A DNA stretch of 64,000 nucleotides from Pseudacidovorax sp. Lineage in GTDB: Bacteria > Pseudomonadota > Gammaproteobacteria > Burkholderiales > Burkholderiaceae_C. Shown in pieces: positions 56,271 through 64,000 of the stretch (positions within the stretch are counted from its first letter, which is position 1; every line of letters begins with the position of its first letter). Both the position numbers and the translations under genes were made by a program. The notes below the pieces were generated by a model. That model made no database searches. It saw nothing but the letters and a program-made list of their open reading frames with translations, and was not told the origin of the DNA. Location: NCBI RefSeq assembly GCF_017991995.1, contig NZ_JAGOPN010000012.1, forward strand, positions 124,001 to 188,000. Direction: 5' to 3'.

Positions 56271-57050
56271 GTGAGCTACGAGAACATCGAAGTGCGCGTC
56301 GAAGCCGGCAAGGTCGGCATCGTCACGCTCAACCGTCCCAAGGCCCTCAACGCGCTCAACGATGCGCTCATGGACGAGCTGGGCGCCGCGCTCAAGGCCT
56401 TCGATGCCGACGAGGCCATCGGCTGCATGATCATCACCGGCAGCGAGCGCGCCTTCGCGGCGGGCGCCGACATCGCGCTGATGGCCAAGTACACCTTCGT
56501 CGACACCTACAAGGGCGACTACATCACCCGCAACTGGGAGTCGGTGCGCTCCATCCGCAAGCCGGTGATCGCCGCCGTCAGCGGCTTCGCCCTGGGCGGC
56601 GGCTGCGAACTGGCCATGATGTGCGACTTCATCATCGCCGCCGACAACGCCCGGTTCGGCCAGCCCGAGATCAAGCTGGGCGTGATTCCCGGTGCCGGCG
56701 GCACCCAGCGCCTGCCCCGCGCCGTCGGCAAGGCCAAGGCCATGGACATGGCCCTGACCGGCCGCATGATGGACGCCGCTGAGGCCGAGCGCGCGGGCCT
56801 GGTCAGCCGCGTGGTGCCCTACGACAAGCTGATGGACGAGGCCCTGGGCGCCGCATTGACCATCGCCGACTTCTCGCAGATCGCCGTGATGGCCGCCAAG
56901 GAATCGGTGAACCGCGCCTTCGAAGGTTCGCTGTCGGACGGCGTGATGTTCGAGCGCCGCCTGTTCCACGCCCTCTTCGCCACGGCCGACCAGAAGGAAG
57001 GCATGGATGCCTTCCTGAACAAGCGCAAGGCCGAGTTCAAGAACCAGTGA
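56271..57050 (+). CDS. Enoyl-CoA hydratase
   Basis: A 259-residue crotonase-fold enzyme that hydrates trans-2-enoyl-CoA in beta-oxidation. The oxyanion-hole stretches are [14 protein letters not shown] and [13 protein letters not shown], with catalytic glutamates E113 and E133 ([18 protein letters not shown]). Both glutamates are present, as in true hydratases. The start is GTG 56271 with AGGAG 7-10 bases upstream. A TATAGT (56215-56220) is a candidate -10 box, and a hairpin without T-run at 56173-56190 may mark the end of the upstream unit. It is probably monocistronic. Confidence 0.93.
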   Translation: MSYENIEVRVEAGKVGIVTLNRPKALNALNDALMDELGAALKAFDADEAIGCMIITGSERAFAAGADIALMAKYTFVDTYKGDYITRNWESVRSIRKPVIAAVSGFALGGGCELAMMCDFIIAADNARFGQPEIKLGVIPGAGGTQRLPRAVGKAKAMDMALTGRMMDAAEAERAGLVSRVVPYDKLMDEALGAALTIADFSQIAVMAAKESVNRAFEGSLSDGVMFERRLFHALFATADQKEGMDAFLNKRKAEFKNQ

Positions 57051-57062
57051 CGGCAAAGGGGC

Positions 57063-57092
57063 TTGCGCCTGCCGATTTTTGCCCCCTATAAT
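57063..57092 (+). promoter_or_regulatory. tRNA promoter
   Basis: TTGCGC (57063-57068), an 18-base spacer and a perfect TATAAT (57087-57092) lie 11 bases before the mature tRNA 5' end. The -35 box overlaps the region just after the enoyl-CoA hydratase stop. The bases after the -10 box are GC-rich (CGTGGGC), like stringently controlled stable-RNA promoters. Confidence 0.85.
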
Positions 57093-57102
57093 CGTGGGCT
57101 TC

Positions 57103-57179
57103 GGCGCTTTAGCTCAGTCGGTTAGAGCGATGGAATCATAATCCACAGGTCCGCGGTTCGAGTCCGTGAAGCGCCACCA
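57103..57179 (+). tRNA. tRNA-Met (CAT anticodon)
   Basis: A 77-base cloverleaf with encoded CCA. The acceptor stem is GGCGCTT/AAGCGCC, the D-arm GCTC/GAGC, and the anticodon loop ATCATAA with anticodon CAT. The T-arm is CGCGG/CCGTG with TTCGAGT. The anticodon stem has an A-C mismatch at its outermost pair. The initiator tRNA is excluded because the 1-72 pair is a normal G-C. A CAT anticodon could also be the lysidine-modified Ile tRNA, but the overall form favours elongator Met. A promoter and terminator flank it closely. Confidence 0.9.
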
Positions 57180-57186
57180 AAACCTC

Positions 57187-57224
57187 AAAAGGGACCCCGT
57201 GCAAACGGGGTCCCTTTTTCTTTT
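57187..57224 (+). terminator. Rho-independent terminator after the tRNA
   Basis: A perfect 10-bp stem (GGGACCCCGT / ACGGGGTCCC) with a GCAA loop is followed by TTTTTCTTTT. It starts 12 bases after the tRNA 3' end. Confidence 0.93.
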
Positions 57225-57344
57225 GCGCGAGGCAGGGTGCGATATCCTGACTGCGACCTGAACCACTCTCGGCAACTGCAGGCGCTGCAGGCCGGCCTCC
57301 CTCGCGGGGATTGGCCTGCCACCCTGCCCCCGTCGCCGCCTGCC

Positions 57345-58019
57345 ATGCGCCTCATGATCGTGGAAGACGACACCCTGCTGGGCGACGCCCTCGCCCAGGG
57401 CTTGCGCCAGCGCGGCCATGCGGTGGACTGGTTCCGCGACGGGACGCAGGCGGATGCCGCCCTGGCCGGCGCCCCCTTCGACGCCGTGGTGCTCGATCTG
57501 GGGCTGCCGGGCGGCGATGGCATGAGCTGGCTGCGGCGCTGGCGGCAGGCCGGCCGCGTGCTGCCGATCCTGGTGCTGACGGCGCGCGACGGCGTCGAGC
57601 AGCGCATCGACGGCCTGGACGCCGGCGCCGACGACTACCTGATCAAGCCCATCACCATCGACGAACTGGCCGCGCGCCTGCGTGCCCTGGTGCGGCGCAC
57701 CGCCGGCCATGCGCAGGCGGTGTGGCAGCACGGCCAGCTCAGCTATGACCCGGCCAGCAAACTCGTGCACTGGCGCGGCGCGCGTGTGGAGCTCACCGGC
57801 CGCGAGCTGGCACTGCTGGAGATCTTCCTGAGCCAGCCGCAGCGCGTGCTGTCCAAGTCCACGCTGCTCGAAAAGCTCTACGACTGGAGCGGGGGCGAGC
57901 CGGAGGGCAATTCGCTCGAAGTCCATATCCACCACCTCCGCCGCAAGATCGACCCGGCCATCGTGCGCACGGTGCGCGGCGTGGGTTACGCACTGGGCAC
58001 GGGCGAGGCATCTTCCTGA
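57345..58019 (+). CDS. OmpR-family response regulator (QseB/PmrA-like)
   Basis: A 224-residue two-component regulator. The receiver domain has the acidic pair in MIVEDDTLL, phospho-acceptor D51 (VLDLGLPGGDG) and K101 (DDYLIKPI). The C-terminal winged helix (about 125-220) has TGRELALLEIFLSQPQRVLS and the wing region VRTVRGVGYALG. ATG 57345 fits the receiver start, with no clear ribosome site. The histidine kinase gene follows after 24 bases. It may control the convergent operon at 59427-63945, by proximity only. Confidence 0.92.
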   Translation: MRLMIVEDDTLLGDALAQGLRQRGHAVDWFRDGTQADAALAGAPFDAVVLDLGLPGGDGMSWLRRWRQAGRVLPILVLTARDGVEQRIDGLDAGADDYLIKPITIDELAARLRALVRRTAGHAQAVWQHGQLSYDPASKLVHWRGARVELTGRELALLEIFLSQPQRVLSKSTLLEKLYDWSGGEPEGNSLEVHIHHLRRKIDPAIVRTVRGVGYALGTGEASS

Positions 58020-58043
58020 GCCCATGCAGCACGGAAGTCCCGC

Positions 58044-59399
58044 ATGAGCCTGCAGCGCCGCCTGCTGCTGTACCTGCTGATCTGCGCGCCGCTGGTGTGG
58101 GGCCTGGCGCTGTACTTCTCGACCCAGCGGGCCCGCCACGAGGTCAACGAGATGTTCGACACCGAACTCGTGCGCCTGGCGCGGCAGGTGCAGGCCACGC
58201 TGGGCCACGGCTATCCCGGCGCATCGGCCACGCTGCCGCCCGCACCCAGGGAGGGTGCACCCGACGCGGGCGACTCCGATGTGCGCGACCTGGCGATTGC
58301 CGTCTGGTCGGCCGACGGCAAGCTGGCACTGTCCGACCGCGAGGGCGTGGATTTGAACTTCCGCGCCGACGCCCAGGGCTTCATCGATGACGAGGTGGAC
58401 GGCCGGCCCTGGCGCGTCTACTACATGCGCTCGGTCGACGGCCAGTGGCTGGTCGCGGCCGGCCAGGGCGCCTACGAACGCGACGAACTGGTCTATGGCC
58501 TGACGGTCACGCAGGTCGTGCCCTGGCTGCTGGTGCTGCCGGTGCTGCTGGCCGTGATGGCCTGGGCGGTGCGCGCCGCCCTGACGCCGATGCGCCGGCT
58601 GACCAGCGAACTCGCGCACCGCGATGCGCAGGACCTGCGTCCCGTGCCGAGCGCCCGCGCGCCGGCCGAGCTCAAGCCCCTGCTGGTGGCGATGAACGGC
58701 CTGTTCCAGCGCATCGAGCAGCTGCTGGTGCGCGAACGCCGCTTCACCGCCGACGCCGCGCACGAACTGCGAACCCCACTGGCCGTGCTGGCCGCTCAGT
58801 GGGACGTGGTGCGCCACGCCGGCACCCCGGCCGAGCGCCGGCAGGCGGAGGAAAAACTCAGCGCCGGCCTGCGCCGCATGGAGCGGCTGGTGACGCAGAT
58901 GCTGTCGCTGTCGCGCGTGGAATCGGGCGTGCTGCCTTCGCTGGATGCCGAGATCGACTGGCCGCCCATCGTCGAGCAGGCCATGAGCGACTGCCTGCCC
59001 CTGGCCGAGCGCCGCCGCATCGACCTGGGCTGCGAATGGCCACCCGCCGGCACGCACCCGATGCCGCTGCTGGGCGATGGCCACCTGATGACGGTGCTGG
59101 TGCGCAACCTGCTGGACAACGCCGTGCGCTATGCGCCCGAGGGCAGCAGCGTGGTGCTGCGCATCGGCCGCGAACAGCTGGAGGTGGAGAACGACGGGCC
59201 GCCGCTGTCCGCCGGCCAGCTCGCGCGCATGGGCGAGCGCTTCTACCGGCCCGAAGGCCACCACGAGGTGGGCAGCGGCCTGGGCGTGTCGATCGTGCGG
59301 CGCATCGCCCAGCTGCACGGGCTGGAACTGCAGTTGGGCCCGCGCGCCGATGGCCGCGGGGTGCGCGCCGTGCTGCAGTTCGACGCGGCGCACCGCTGA
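58044..59399 (+). CDS. Sensor histidine kinase (QseC-like)
   Basis: A 451-residue inner-membrane kinase: TM1 about 8-25, a periplasmic sensor region of about 130 residues, TM2 about 160-178, then HAMP-like and kinase domains. The phosphorylated His is H240 (RRFTADAAHELRTPLAVLA). The ATP site has N-box NLLDNAVRYAP and G-box GSGLGVSIVRRI. The periplasmic N-domain has the 'two-component sensor kinase N-terminal' form seen in QseC/TctE-type kinases. The signal is unknown. It partners the response regulator just upstream. Confidence 0.92.
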   Translation: MSLQRRLLLYLLICAPLVWGLALYFSTQRARHEVNEMFDTELVRLARQVQATLGHGYPGASATLPPAPREGAPDAGDSDVRDLAIAVWSADGKLALSDREGVDLNFRADAQGFIDDEVDGRPWRVYYMRSVDGQWLVAAGQGAYERDELVYGLTVTQVVPWLLVLPVLLAVMAWAVRAALTPMRRLTSELAHRDAQDLRPVPSARAPAELKPLLVAMNGLFQRIEQLLVRERRFTADAAHELRTPLAVLAAQWDVVRHAGTPAERRQAEEKLSAGLRRMERLVTQMLSLSRVESGVLPSLDAEIDWPPIVEQAMSDCLPLAERRRIDLGCEWPPAGTHPMPLLGDGHLMTVLVRNLLDNAVRYAPEGSSVVLRIGREQLEVENDGPPLSAGQLARMGERFYRPEGHHEVGSGLGVSIVRRIAQLHGLELQLGPRADGRGVRAVLQFDAAHR

Positions 59400-59426
59400 G
59401 CGGCGCCGCGCGGCCGAAGACGCCGC

Positions 59427-60152
59427 TCAGCGCGCCTTGATCTTGTCCATCAGCGCCTTGACCTCCTCGCGGCGGCCGGTGTCGGCGATCTGCCGGCCGG
59501 GCCGTGCGGGCGCCTGCAGGGCGCGCTCCAGGTAGGTCATCGCCTGGTCGGGCTGCTTGGTCTCGACCAGGTATTCGCCGTAGAAGAAGTTGGGGTCGAT
59601 GCCCTTGGGGTTGAGCGCCAGCGCCTTCTGCAGCAGTTCCTTGGCCTTGGCCTTGTCGCCGAAGCCCACGGGCCAGCCGGGCACCTTGTAATAGAGCACG
59701 CCCAGGCTGTTGTAGGCCGAGCCTTCGAGCACGTCGCCGTTGATGGCGATGGCCGATTCGTACAGCGCCTTGGCCTGCTTGACCAGACCCAGCGCGCCCA
59801 GGCCGCCCTTCTCGCCGGCCACGGAACTCACGATGATGCCCTCCCACACCAGGGGCTCGGCCCGACCGGGATTGGCTTCGCTCAGCTTGTGCGCCTTGGC
59901 GGCCAGCGCCTCGAAGCGCTTCTCGCGCTCGGCCGGCGGCACCTGGTAGCGGATCACTTCCCAATCGTGCTGCAGTTCGGCGACGCCGTCGTCGACCGGC
60001 GCGGCGCGGCTGATCAGCGGCGTGACTGCCGCCAGCAAGCCGGCACCGGCCAGCAGGGCCATCGACAGCCAGACGCGGCGGCGCAGCCCTGCATCGGCGG
60101 GCCTGGCGGCAGCGATGGCACGGGAGGAGAAGGTGGCGGGGGTGGTCTTCAT
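59427..60152 (-). CDS. TPR-repeat protein, membrane-anchored or exported
   Basis: A 241-residue protein with a basic N-terminus and one hydrophobic segment (about 27-48), probably a signal peptide or anchor, followed by helical TPR-like repeats. Two clearer repeats are 'AKALYESAIAINGDVLEGSAYNSLG' (split pattern) and 'AKELLQKALALNPKGIDPNFF'. TPR proteins act as scaffolds, and no enzyme motif is seen. It lies 74 bases downstream of the SDR gene on the same strand and so may belong to the biosynthetic-type operon. It is convergent with the histidine kinase gene. Confidence 0.75.
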   Translation of the reverse strand: MKTTPATFSSRAIAAARPADAGLRRRVWLSMALLAGAGLLAAVTPLISRAAPVDDGVAELQHDWEVIRYQVPPAEREKRFEALAAKAHKLSEANPGRAEPLVWEGIIVSSVAGEKGGLGALGLVKQAKALYESAIAINGDVLEGSAYNSLGVLYYKVPGWPVGFGDKAKAKELLQKALALNPKGIDPNFFYGEYLVETKQPDQAMTYLERALQAPARPGRQIADTGRREEVKALMDKIKAR

Positions 60153-60226
60153 GGAATTCGCAAGGAAGGTGGAGGGGGTCGAAGGCGGGCCGGGGTCCGG
60201 GGCTCAGCGCTGCAGGGCCTGCAGCC

Positions 60227-61108
60227 TCAGAGCTGCGGCGCCTGCAGCGAATGCGCGTCGGCGGACTCGGGCCGCTGCGACTCGAAATGCTCGAGCGTGA
60301 GCGGCGCGGGCGGCTGCACCGGCGGCAGGCTGTTGCGGTGGGCGGCGAAGGCGCCGTCCAGCAAGGCGGGCGCCATGCCGTTCAGGCGGACCGCCAGCTT
60401 TTCGGGAAAGCCCAGGAAGCGCTCGGCCGCGCCGCGCTCCAGCAGTTGCACCAGGGCCTGGGCGACCGTGTCGGCATCGTCCATGGCGGTCTTGGTGGCC
60501 TGGTTGTAGCGCTCGACGGCTTCGCTGTTGAACTCGGTCTTCGTGCTGCGCGGTCCGAGGTACTGCACCTTGACCGACGTGTCGGCCAGTTCCCGGCGCA
60601 GCGATTCGGCAAAGCCGCGCAGGCCGAACTTGCCGGCGCTGTAGACGCTGAAGCCCGGCAGCCCCAGCCGGCCCAGCACCGAGCCCACGAAGAGCACGCT
60701 GGCCTGCTTCTGCTGGCGCAGATGCGGCAGCAGCGCCTGCGTGAGCAGCATGGGCGTGAACAGGTTCAGTTGCAGCACCTGGGCGACGGCGCCGGCATCG
60801 AAGGACTCCAGCCGGCCGAACGCGGGCGTGCCAGCGCCATGGACCACGGCATTGCACTGCCACTGCGCCGCCACCTGCACCAGCGGATCGAGGCTGTCCA
60901 CCCGGGTCAGGTCGGAGGCATACCACTCGACGCGATGGCGCTCCACGCCCAGCTCGCGCACCAGGGCACGGGCCTGGGCCGCCAGCCGCGCGGGCGAGCG
61001 GCCAGCGAGCATCACGCTGGCGCCCGCCTGGATCAGCCGACGCGCGGCGGCGGAACCGATGCCGCCGCTGGCGCCGGTGAGCAATACCCGGCTGTCGGCC
61101 GCCTTCAT
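60227..61108 (-). CDS. Short-chain dehydrogenase/reductase
   Basis: A 293-residue NAD(P)-dependent oxidoreductase. The cofactor motif TGASGGIG is at residues 11-18, and the catalytic set is S143 (VGSVLGR), Y156 and K160 (YSAGK). A C-terminal extension of about 60 residues (from 'FPEKLAVRLNGMAPALLDGA') is like that of fatty-acyl-processing SDRs. Its ATG overlaps the stop of the diiron-oxygenase gene by 4 bases (ATGA), so it is tightly coupled. It probably reduces or oxidises the carbonyl or hydroxyl of the cluster's product. Confidence 0.88.
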   Translation of the reverse strand: MKAADSRVLLTGASGGIGSAAARRLIQAGASVMLAGRSPARLAAQARALVRELGVERHRVEWYASDLTRVDSLDPLVQVAAQWQCNAVVHGAGTPAFGRLESFDAGAVAQVLQLNLFTPMLLTQALLPHLRQQKQASVLFVGSVLGRLGLPGFSVYSAGKFGLRGFAESLRRELADTSVKVQYLGPRSTKTEFNSEAVERYNQATKTAMDDADTVAQALVQLLERGAAERFLGFPEKLAVRLNGMAPALLDGAFAAHRNSLPPVQPPAPLTLEHFESQRPESADAHSLQAPQL

Positions 61109-61797
61109 GCCGCCACTCCCGCGACAGACGTTGCCGCTGTCTGGCCCTGCGGCAGCGGCAGGCTGCGGAAGACGTCGCCATAGAGCCGGTAGAAGGCCTT
61201 GGCCGCGTGGACGATGGCGTCCTGGTCGGCCGGGTCCTCGATCTGCTCCATCAGCAGCGCGAAATGGGCGGTGTGCTCCTGGTCCAGCGTGCCGTGCGAG
61301 CGCAGGTAACTGAAGGCCGAATCGGGCAGGCCCAGTGGCTTCTGGATCTGGTCGGCGGCCATCAGCGCGATCGACACGCTGGTGCCTTCCAGCACATGCA
61401 CCATGCCGAAGAAGCCCAGCGGATTGCGGCGGGCGATGGTGTCGTAGGCATAGGCCACCATGACCTCCGTCGCATGGCCCGGCGGGCCGCGGCGCACGGC
61501 CTCGGCATCGCCGCCACAGGCGCGGATGTCGTCGAGGATCCACTCGTCGTGGCCCTGCTCTTCCTCGATGTATTCGTCGAGCGCACCTTCGAGCCAGGCA
61601 TGGCCGGCATCCAGCCTCGCCTTGAAGGCCCGCATCAGCGGCACGGTGTGGCTGACGTGGTGGTACGCCTCGCGCAGGAAGGCCAGGTAGCTGGGCAGGG
61701 ACACGTCGCCGCGCAGGCAGCCCTGGATGATGGGGGTGCCGAGCAGGCCGACGCGCTCGGTGGCGGTCTCGGCGACAAGGCGGGCATGGAAACTCAT
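61105..61797 (-). CDS. Haem-oxygenase-like diiron protein (TenA-like iron-containing redox enzyme)
   Basis: A 230-residue all-helical protein of the TenA/PqqC/UndA superfamily. The metal-site pattern of haem-oxygenase-like diiron oxidases is complete: E80-x2-H83 (EEEQGH), E137 (VHVLEGTS) and H168-x3-D172-x2-H175 (SHGTLDQEH). Members such as UndA, SznF and BesC use two irons and O2 to cleave or oxidise fatty acids or amino acids. TenA thiaminases lack this ligand set, so thiamine salvage is unlikely. It is encoded between an AMP-dependent ligase (gap 40 bases) and an SDR (4-base overlap). The substrate is unknown. Confidence 0.85.
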   Translation of the reverse strand: MSFHARLVAETATERVGLLGTPIIQGCLRGDVSLPSYLAFLREAYHHVSHTVPLMRAFKARLDAGHAWLEGALDEYIEEEQGHDEWILDDIRACGGDAEAVRRGPPGHATEVMVAYAYDTIARRNPLGFFGMVHVLEGTSVSIALMAADQIQKPLGLPDSAFSYLRSHGTLDQEHTAHFALLMEQIEDPADQDAIVHAAKAFYRLYGDVFRSLPLPQGQTAATSVAGVAA

Positions 61798-61837
61798 CGG
61801 AAGCTCCGTGAAGGGATGAGAAAGAAGAAGGTGGGGC

Positions 61838-63295
61838 TCAGGCAAGGGCAGGCGCGGGCAGTTCCAGCGCCTGCGCATGGCGGGCCAGCACGGCCGCGCG
61901 CTGCGGCCGGCCGTTGGCAGTGGCCATGCCGGACTCGGCCGTGAATGGGGCGACGGCGCGGGCCCAGCGCTGGACGCGCGCGTAATCGGGCAGGTGCGCA
62001 TTGGCGGCATCGACGGCCGCCTGCAGCCAGGCATCGTCGGCATCGGCCGCCAGCGGCCAGAGCACCGCCGACAGCGCCGGCTGTCCATCGCCGAAGACCA
62101 CCGCCTGGCCGATGGCGGGATGGCCGCGCAAGGCGGTCTCCACCCACTCGGGCGAGACGTTGCGGCCGAAGGCGGTGATCAGCAGGTTCTTCTTGCGGCC
62201 ATCCACGTGCAGGAAGCCGTCGGCATCCAGATGCCCCAGATCGCCCGTCGGCCACCATTCGCCGGGCGCGCGCGCATCGCCCAGGTAGCCGGCGAACAGG
62301 CTGCCGGCCACCTCGATCTCGCCATCGGCCGCGATGCGCAGGCGGGCATGGGGCAGCGCAGCGCCGGCGCTGCCCGGCCGGTCGCAGCCGGGCAGGTTGA
62401 GTGTCTGCACCGAGGCACCTTCGGACAGGCCATACCCCTCGTAGGCCGGTATGCCCAGCGAACGCGCAGCCTGCACCAGGCCCACGCCGACCGCGGCGCC
62501 GCCCACGGCCACCAGCTTGAGCGACTCGGGTGCGCGCTGCCGCGTCTGCGCCAGATAGCCCGCCCAGGCCCGCAGCATCTGCGGCAGCAGGATCAGGCTG
62601 TTCGGCTGGTGCCGGACCACGGCGGCGTGGAAGGCGGCGACATCGAAGCTGGACGAACCCGTGAGTCCCACATCCTGCAGGGGCAACACGATGCAGCTGG
62701 CACCGGCCGTCAGGGGCGCCATCAGTCCGGCGATGTTCTCCAGCAGCACGGCGAAGGGCAGCGCGCACAGGTGGCGTTGCACCTGCAGCGGCACCATGGC
62801 CACCACCAGGCCATCGGCCACGCGCTGCATGGACGCGGCCGTCAGGCACACGCCCTTGGGTGCGCCCGTGGTGCCCGAGGTGAAGGTGATCTTGGCCGTG
62901 CCCGGCGGCATGGACACCTTGCGCGCGGGCAGGCGCAGCATCGTGAAGGGCTGGCCGGCGATCTCGCACGGCACGGCCGGCGCCTGCGGCCAGCGGGCGG
63001 CCACGGGCGGAAGGGTGAGCACGGTGTCCACGCCCGACGCGCCGATGGCATGAGCGATCTGCTCCGGCGTGAAGAAGGCGGGCAGCGGCACATGCACGAT
63101 GCCGGCCCGCAGCGCGGCCCGGTCGGCGATCACCCAGGCGGGCGAGTTGTCCATGAGCGTGGCCAGCACGCGGGTGCCCTGCGCGGCCAGTCGCTGCGCG
63201 AGCGAGGCGGCCTGGGCATCGACGTCGGCCGCGCGCCAGGTGCGGATGCCGTCGTCGAGGGCGATGGCCTGCGGGTCATGCGAAGTGGCGGTCAT
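61838..63295 (-). CDS. AMP-dependent acyl ligase/synthetase
   Basis: A 485-residue ANL-superfamily adenylating enzyme. Motifs seen are TSGTTGAPKG (139-148), YGLSEGAS (288-294), GDLGHLDADGFLHVDGRKKN (351-370) and a C-terminal FTAESGMATANGRPQR. In the last, the usual catalytic lysine position is occupied by Arg463. It should activate a carboxylic acid, probably a fatty acid, as the adenylate. The loss of the lysine leaves the second half-reaction open. Its ATG overlaps the stop of the upstream gene (ATGA). Confidence 0.88.
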   Translation of the reverse strand: MTATSHDPQAIALDDGIRTWRAADVDAQAASLAQRLAAQGTRVLATLMDNSPAWVIADRAALRAGIVHVPLPAFFTPEQIAHAIGASGVDTVLTLPPVAARWPQAPAVPCEIAGQPFTMLRLPARKVSMPPGTAKITFTSGTTGAPKGVCLTAASMQRVADGLVVAMVPLQVQRHLCALPFAVLLENIAGLMAPLTAGASCIVLPLQDVGLTGSSSFDVAAFHAAVVRHQPNSLILLPQMLRAWAGYLAQTRQRAPESLKLVAVGGAAVGVGLVQAARSLGIPAYEGYGLSEGASVQTLNLPGCDRPGSAGAALPHARLRIAADGEIEVAGSLFAGYLGDARAPGEWWPTGDLGHLDADGFLHVDGRKKNLLITAFGRNVSPEWVETALRGHPAIGQAVVFGDGQPALSAVLWPLAADADDAWLQAAVDAANAHLPDYARVQRWARAVAPFTAESGMATANGRPQRAAVLARHAQALELPAPALA

Positions 63296-63945
63296 GCGCG
63301 GCCTCCGGCGGCAAGGCGGGCGCGGCGCGTCATGAAGTGCCGCAGGGCGCGCCGCAGGTGGATGGCCATCACCACCGGCTCGTGGTCGTAGTAGCTGCCC
63401 CAGCAGCGGGCCTGGTCGCCCAGCGCATCGGGCACGGCGCGGCCCAGCGTGAGCGGGGCCACGCCCAGGCGTACGAGCATCGCGCGCAGTTCCTGCGTGA
63501 CGGTGCCCACGACCCAGTCGAAGCCCTCGCCGATCAGGTAGGGCCCGAGCAGCTGCACCAGGCGGCGGCCTTCGCCACCACGCGGGGCGGCGAGGTTGCC
63601 GACCTCCACGATGCCCGCACGGTCCACGGGGCGGCCGGCATGCGCGGCAATGAGCGACTCGACGGGCGCGTCAAGGTACTGCTCCAGGAAGAGCGGACCT
63701 TCATCCGCCCGACGGTAGCCCACCGCGGCAAGCACATGGCTGCCCTCGCGCAGAGCCAGCAGCATGGGCGCGAAGGCCGGCACCAGGGCGCCATAGCGCT
63801 GGGCATACATCTCGCGGATGCTCTGCTCCACCGCGGCACGTTGCGGGTCGGCCTCCGGATGCCGCGTGAGATGGCCCGCCACGGGAAAGGCGGAGGGGAT
63901 CGGCGATGTCGGCATGGCATCGCCCAGAGGAGAGAACAGGCGCAT
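63292..63945 (-). CDS. Thermostable hemolysin family protein (T_hemolysin/delta-VPH-like)
   Basis: A protein of about 217 residues matching the family named after Vibrio delta-VPH, with the segments 'FLEQYLDAPVESLIA', 'RAGIVEVGNLAA' and 'GEGFDWVVGTVTQELRAML'. Layout recalls GNAT-like acyltransferases, and the haemolysin name is likely misleading. No signal peptide is seen. Start is uncertain: ATG 63945, ATG 63915 or GTG 63978, none with a good ribosome site. It heads the operon with the AMP ligase, diiron protein and SDR. Enzymatic rather than toxic function is inferred from this context. Confidence 0.75.
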   Translation of the reverse strand: MRLFSPLGDAMPTSPIPSAFPVAGHLTRHPEADPQRAAVEQSIREMYAQRYGALVPAFAPMLLALREGSHVLAAVGYRRADEGPLFLEQYLDAPVESLIAAHAGRPVDRAGIVEVGNLAAPRGGEGRRLVQLLGPYLIGEGFDWVVGTVTQELRAMLVRLGVAPLTLGRAVPDALGDQARCWGSYYDHEPVVMAIHLRRALRHFMTRRARLAAGGRA

Positions 63946-64000
63946 GGGTGGTCCGTGTCGCGGCGGCAGAAAAGCCACTGCGCAGGTTGACGAATGGCCG

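Noticed and set aside
57103-57179. Initiator tRNA or lysidine-type tRNA-Ile2
   Set aside because: The initiator lacks a 1-72 Watson-Crick pair, which is present here. Ile2 cannot be wholly excluded from sequence by eye, but elongator Met is the better fit.
61105-61797. TenA thiaminase II
   Set aside because: The diiron ligand pattern ExxH...E...HxxxDxxH is that of the oxidase branch, and no thiamine genes are nearby.
63292-63945. Toxin or virulence haemolysin
   Set aside because: No signal peptide or pore-forming features are visible, and the gene is embedded with biosynthetic enzymes. The family name alone does not support a toxin role.

Overview
The window is high-GC DNA, densely coded in both directions, from a betaproteobacterium, most probably a member of the Comamonadaceae (Burkholderiales). 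This rests on gene content and order: a Bug/TctC-type periplasmic binding protein, dusB-fis-purH, a type IV pilus chemotaxis operon next to rubredoxin, a ThiD-like gene and hemL, and short dispersed GC-rich repeats with a CCCCTTGAGGGG core. No genus can be fixed from the sequence alone. There is no prophage, transposase, CRISPR array or rRNA.

Layout. 1-2336: end of a YeaH (DUF444) gene and a SpoVR gene. 2343-16051: a long minus-strand purine locus with an adenine/adenosine deaminase, a four-gene BMP-type nucleoside ABC transporter, an NCS2 purine permease, two LysR regulators and xanthine dehydrogenase xdhA/xdhB. 16191-21581: plus-strand indolepyruvate ferredoxin oxidoreductase (iorA-iorB), a Bug binding protein and a 4HBT thioesterase. 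21775-22569: an EAL protein. 22592-26735: glycerate 2-kinase divergent from 8-oxoguanine deaminase, then the membrane urate hydroxylase PuuD. The parts together suggest import of purine nucleosides and bases, deamination, oxidation to urate and beyond, with glycerate kinase as a possible exit for ureide-derived glyoxylate.

27028-36936: the Pil-Chp operon pilG-pilH-pilI-pilJ-chpA for twitching-motility chemotaxis, with a hairpin-rich spacer between pilJ and chpA. 37010-44941: housekeeping genes (rubredoxin, divergent ThiD-like protein, hemL, cytochrome c, purH, fis, dusB, YqaA-like membrane protein, ychF). 45061-51202: a complete ribose operon rbsBACRKD behind two abutting copies of a LacI-type operator. 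51230-57050: MOSC protein, UbiH-like monooxygenase, DsbC, M61 peptidase and enoyl-CoA hydratase. A palindromic repeat family sits here and has entered one coding sequence. 57063-57224: a tRNA with CAT anticodon, with a clear promoter and terminator.

57345-63945: a two-component system converging on a compact minus-strand operon of a thermostable-hemolysin-family protein, an AMP-dependent ligase, a haem-oxygenase-like diiron protein (TenA/UndA fold) and a short-chain dehydrogenase, followed by a TPR protein. This looks like a small biosynthetic cluster of unknown product and is the best candidate in the window for an undescribed system.
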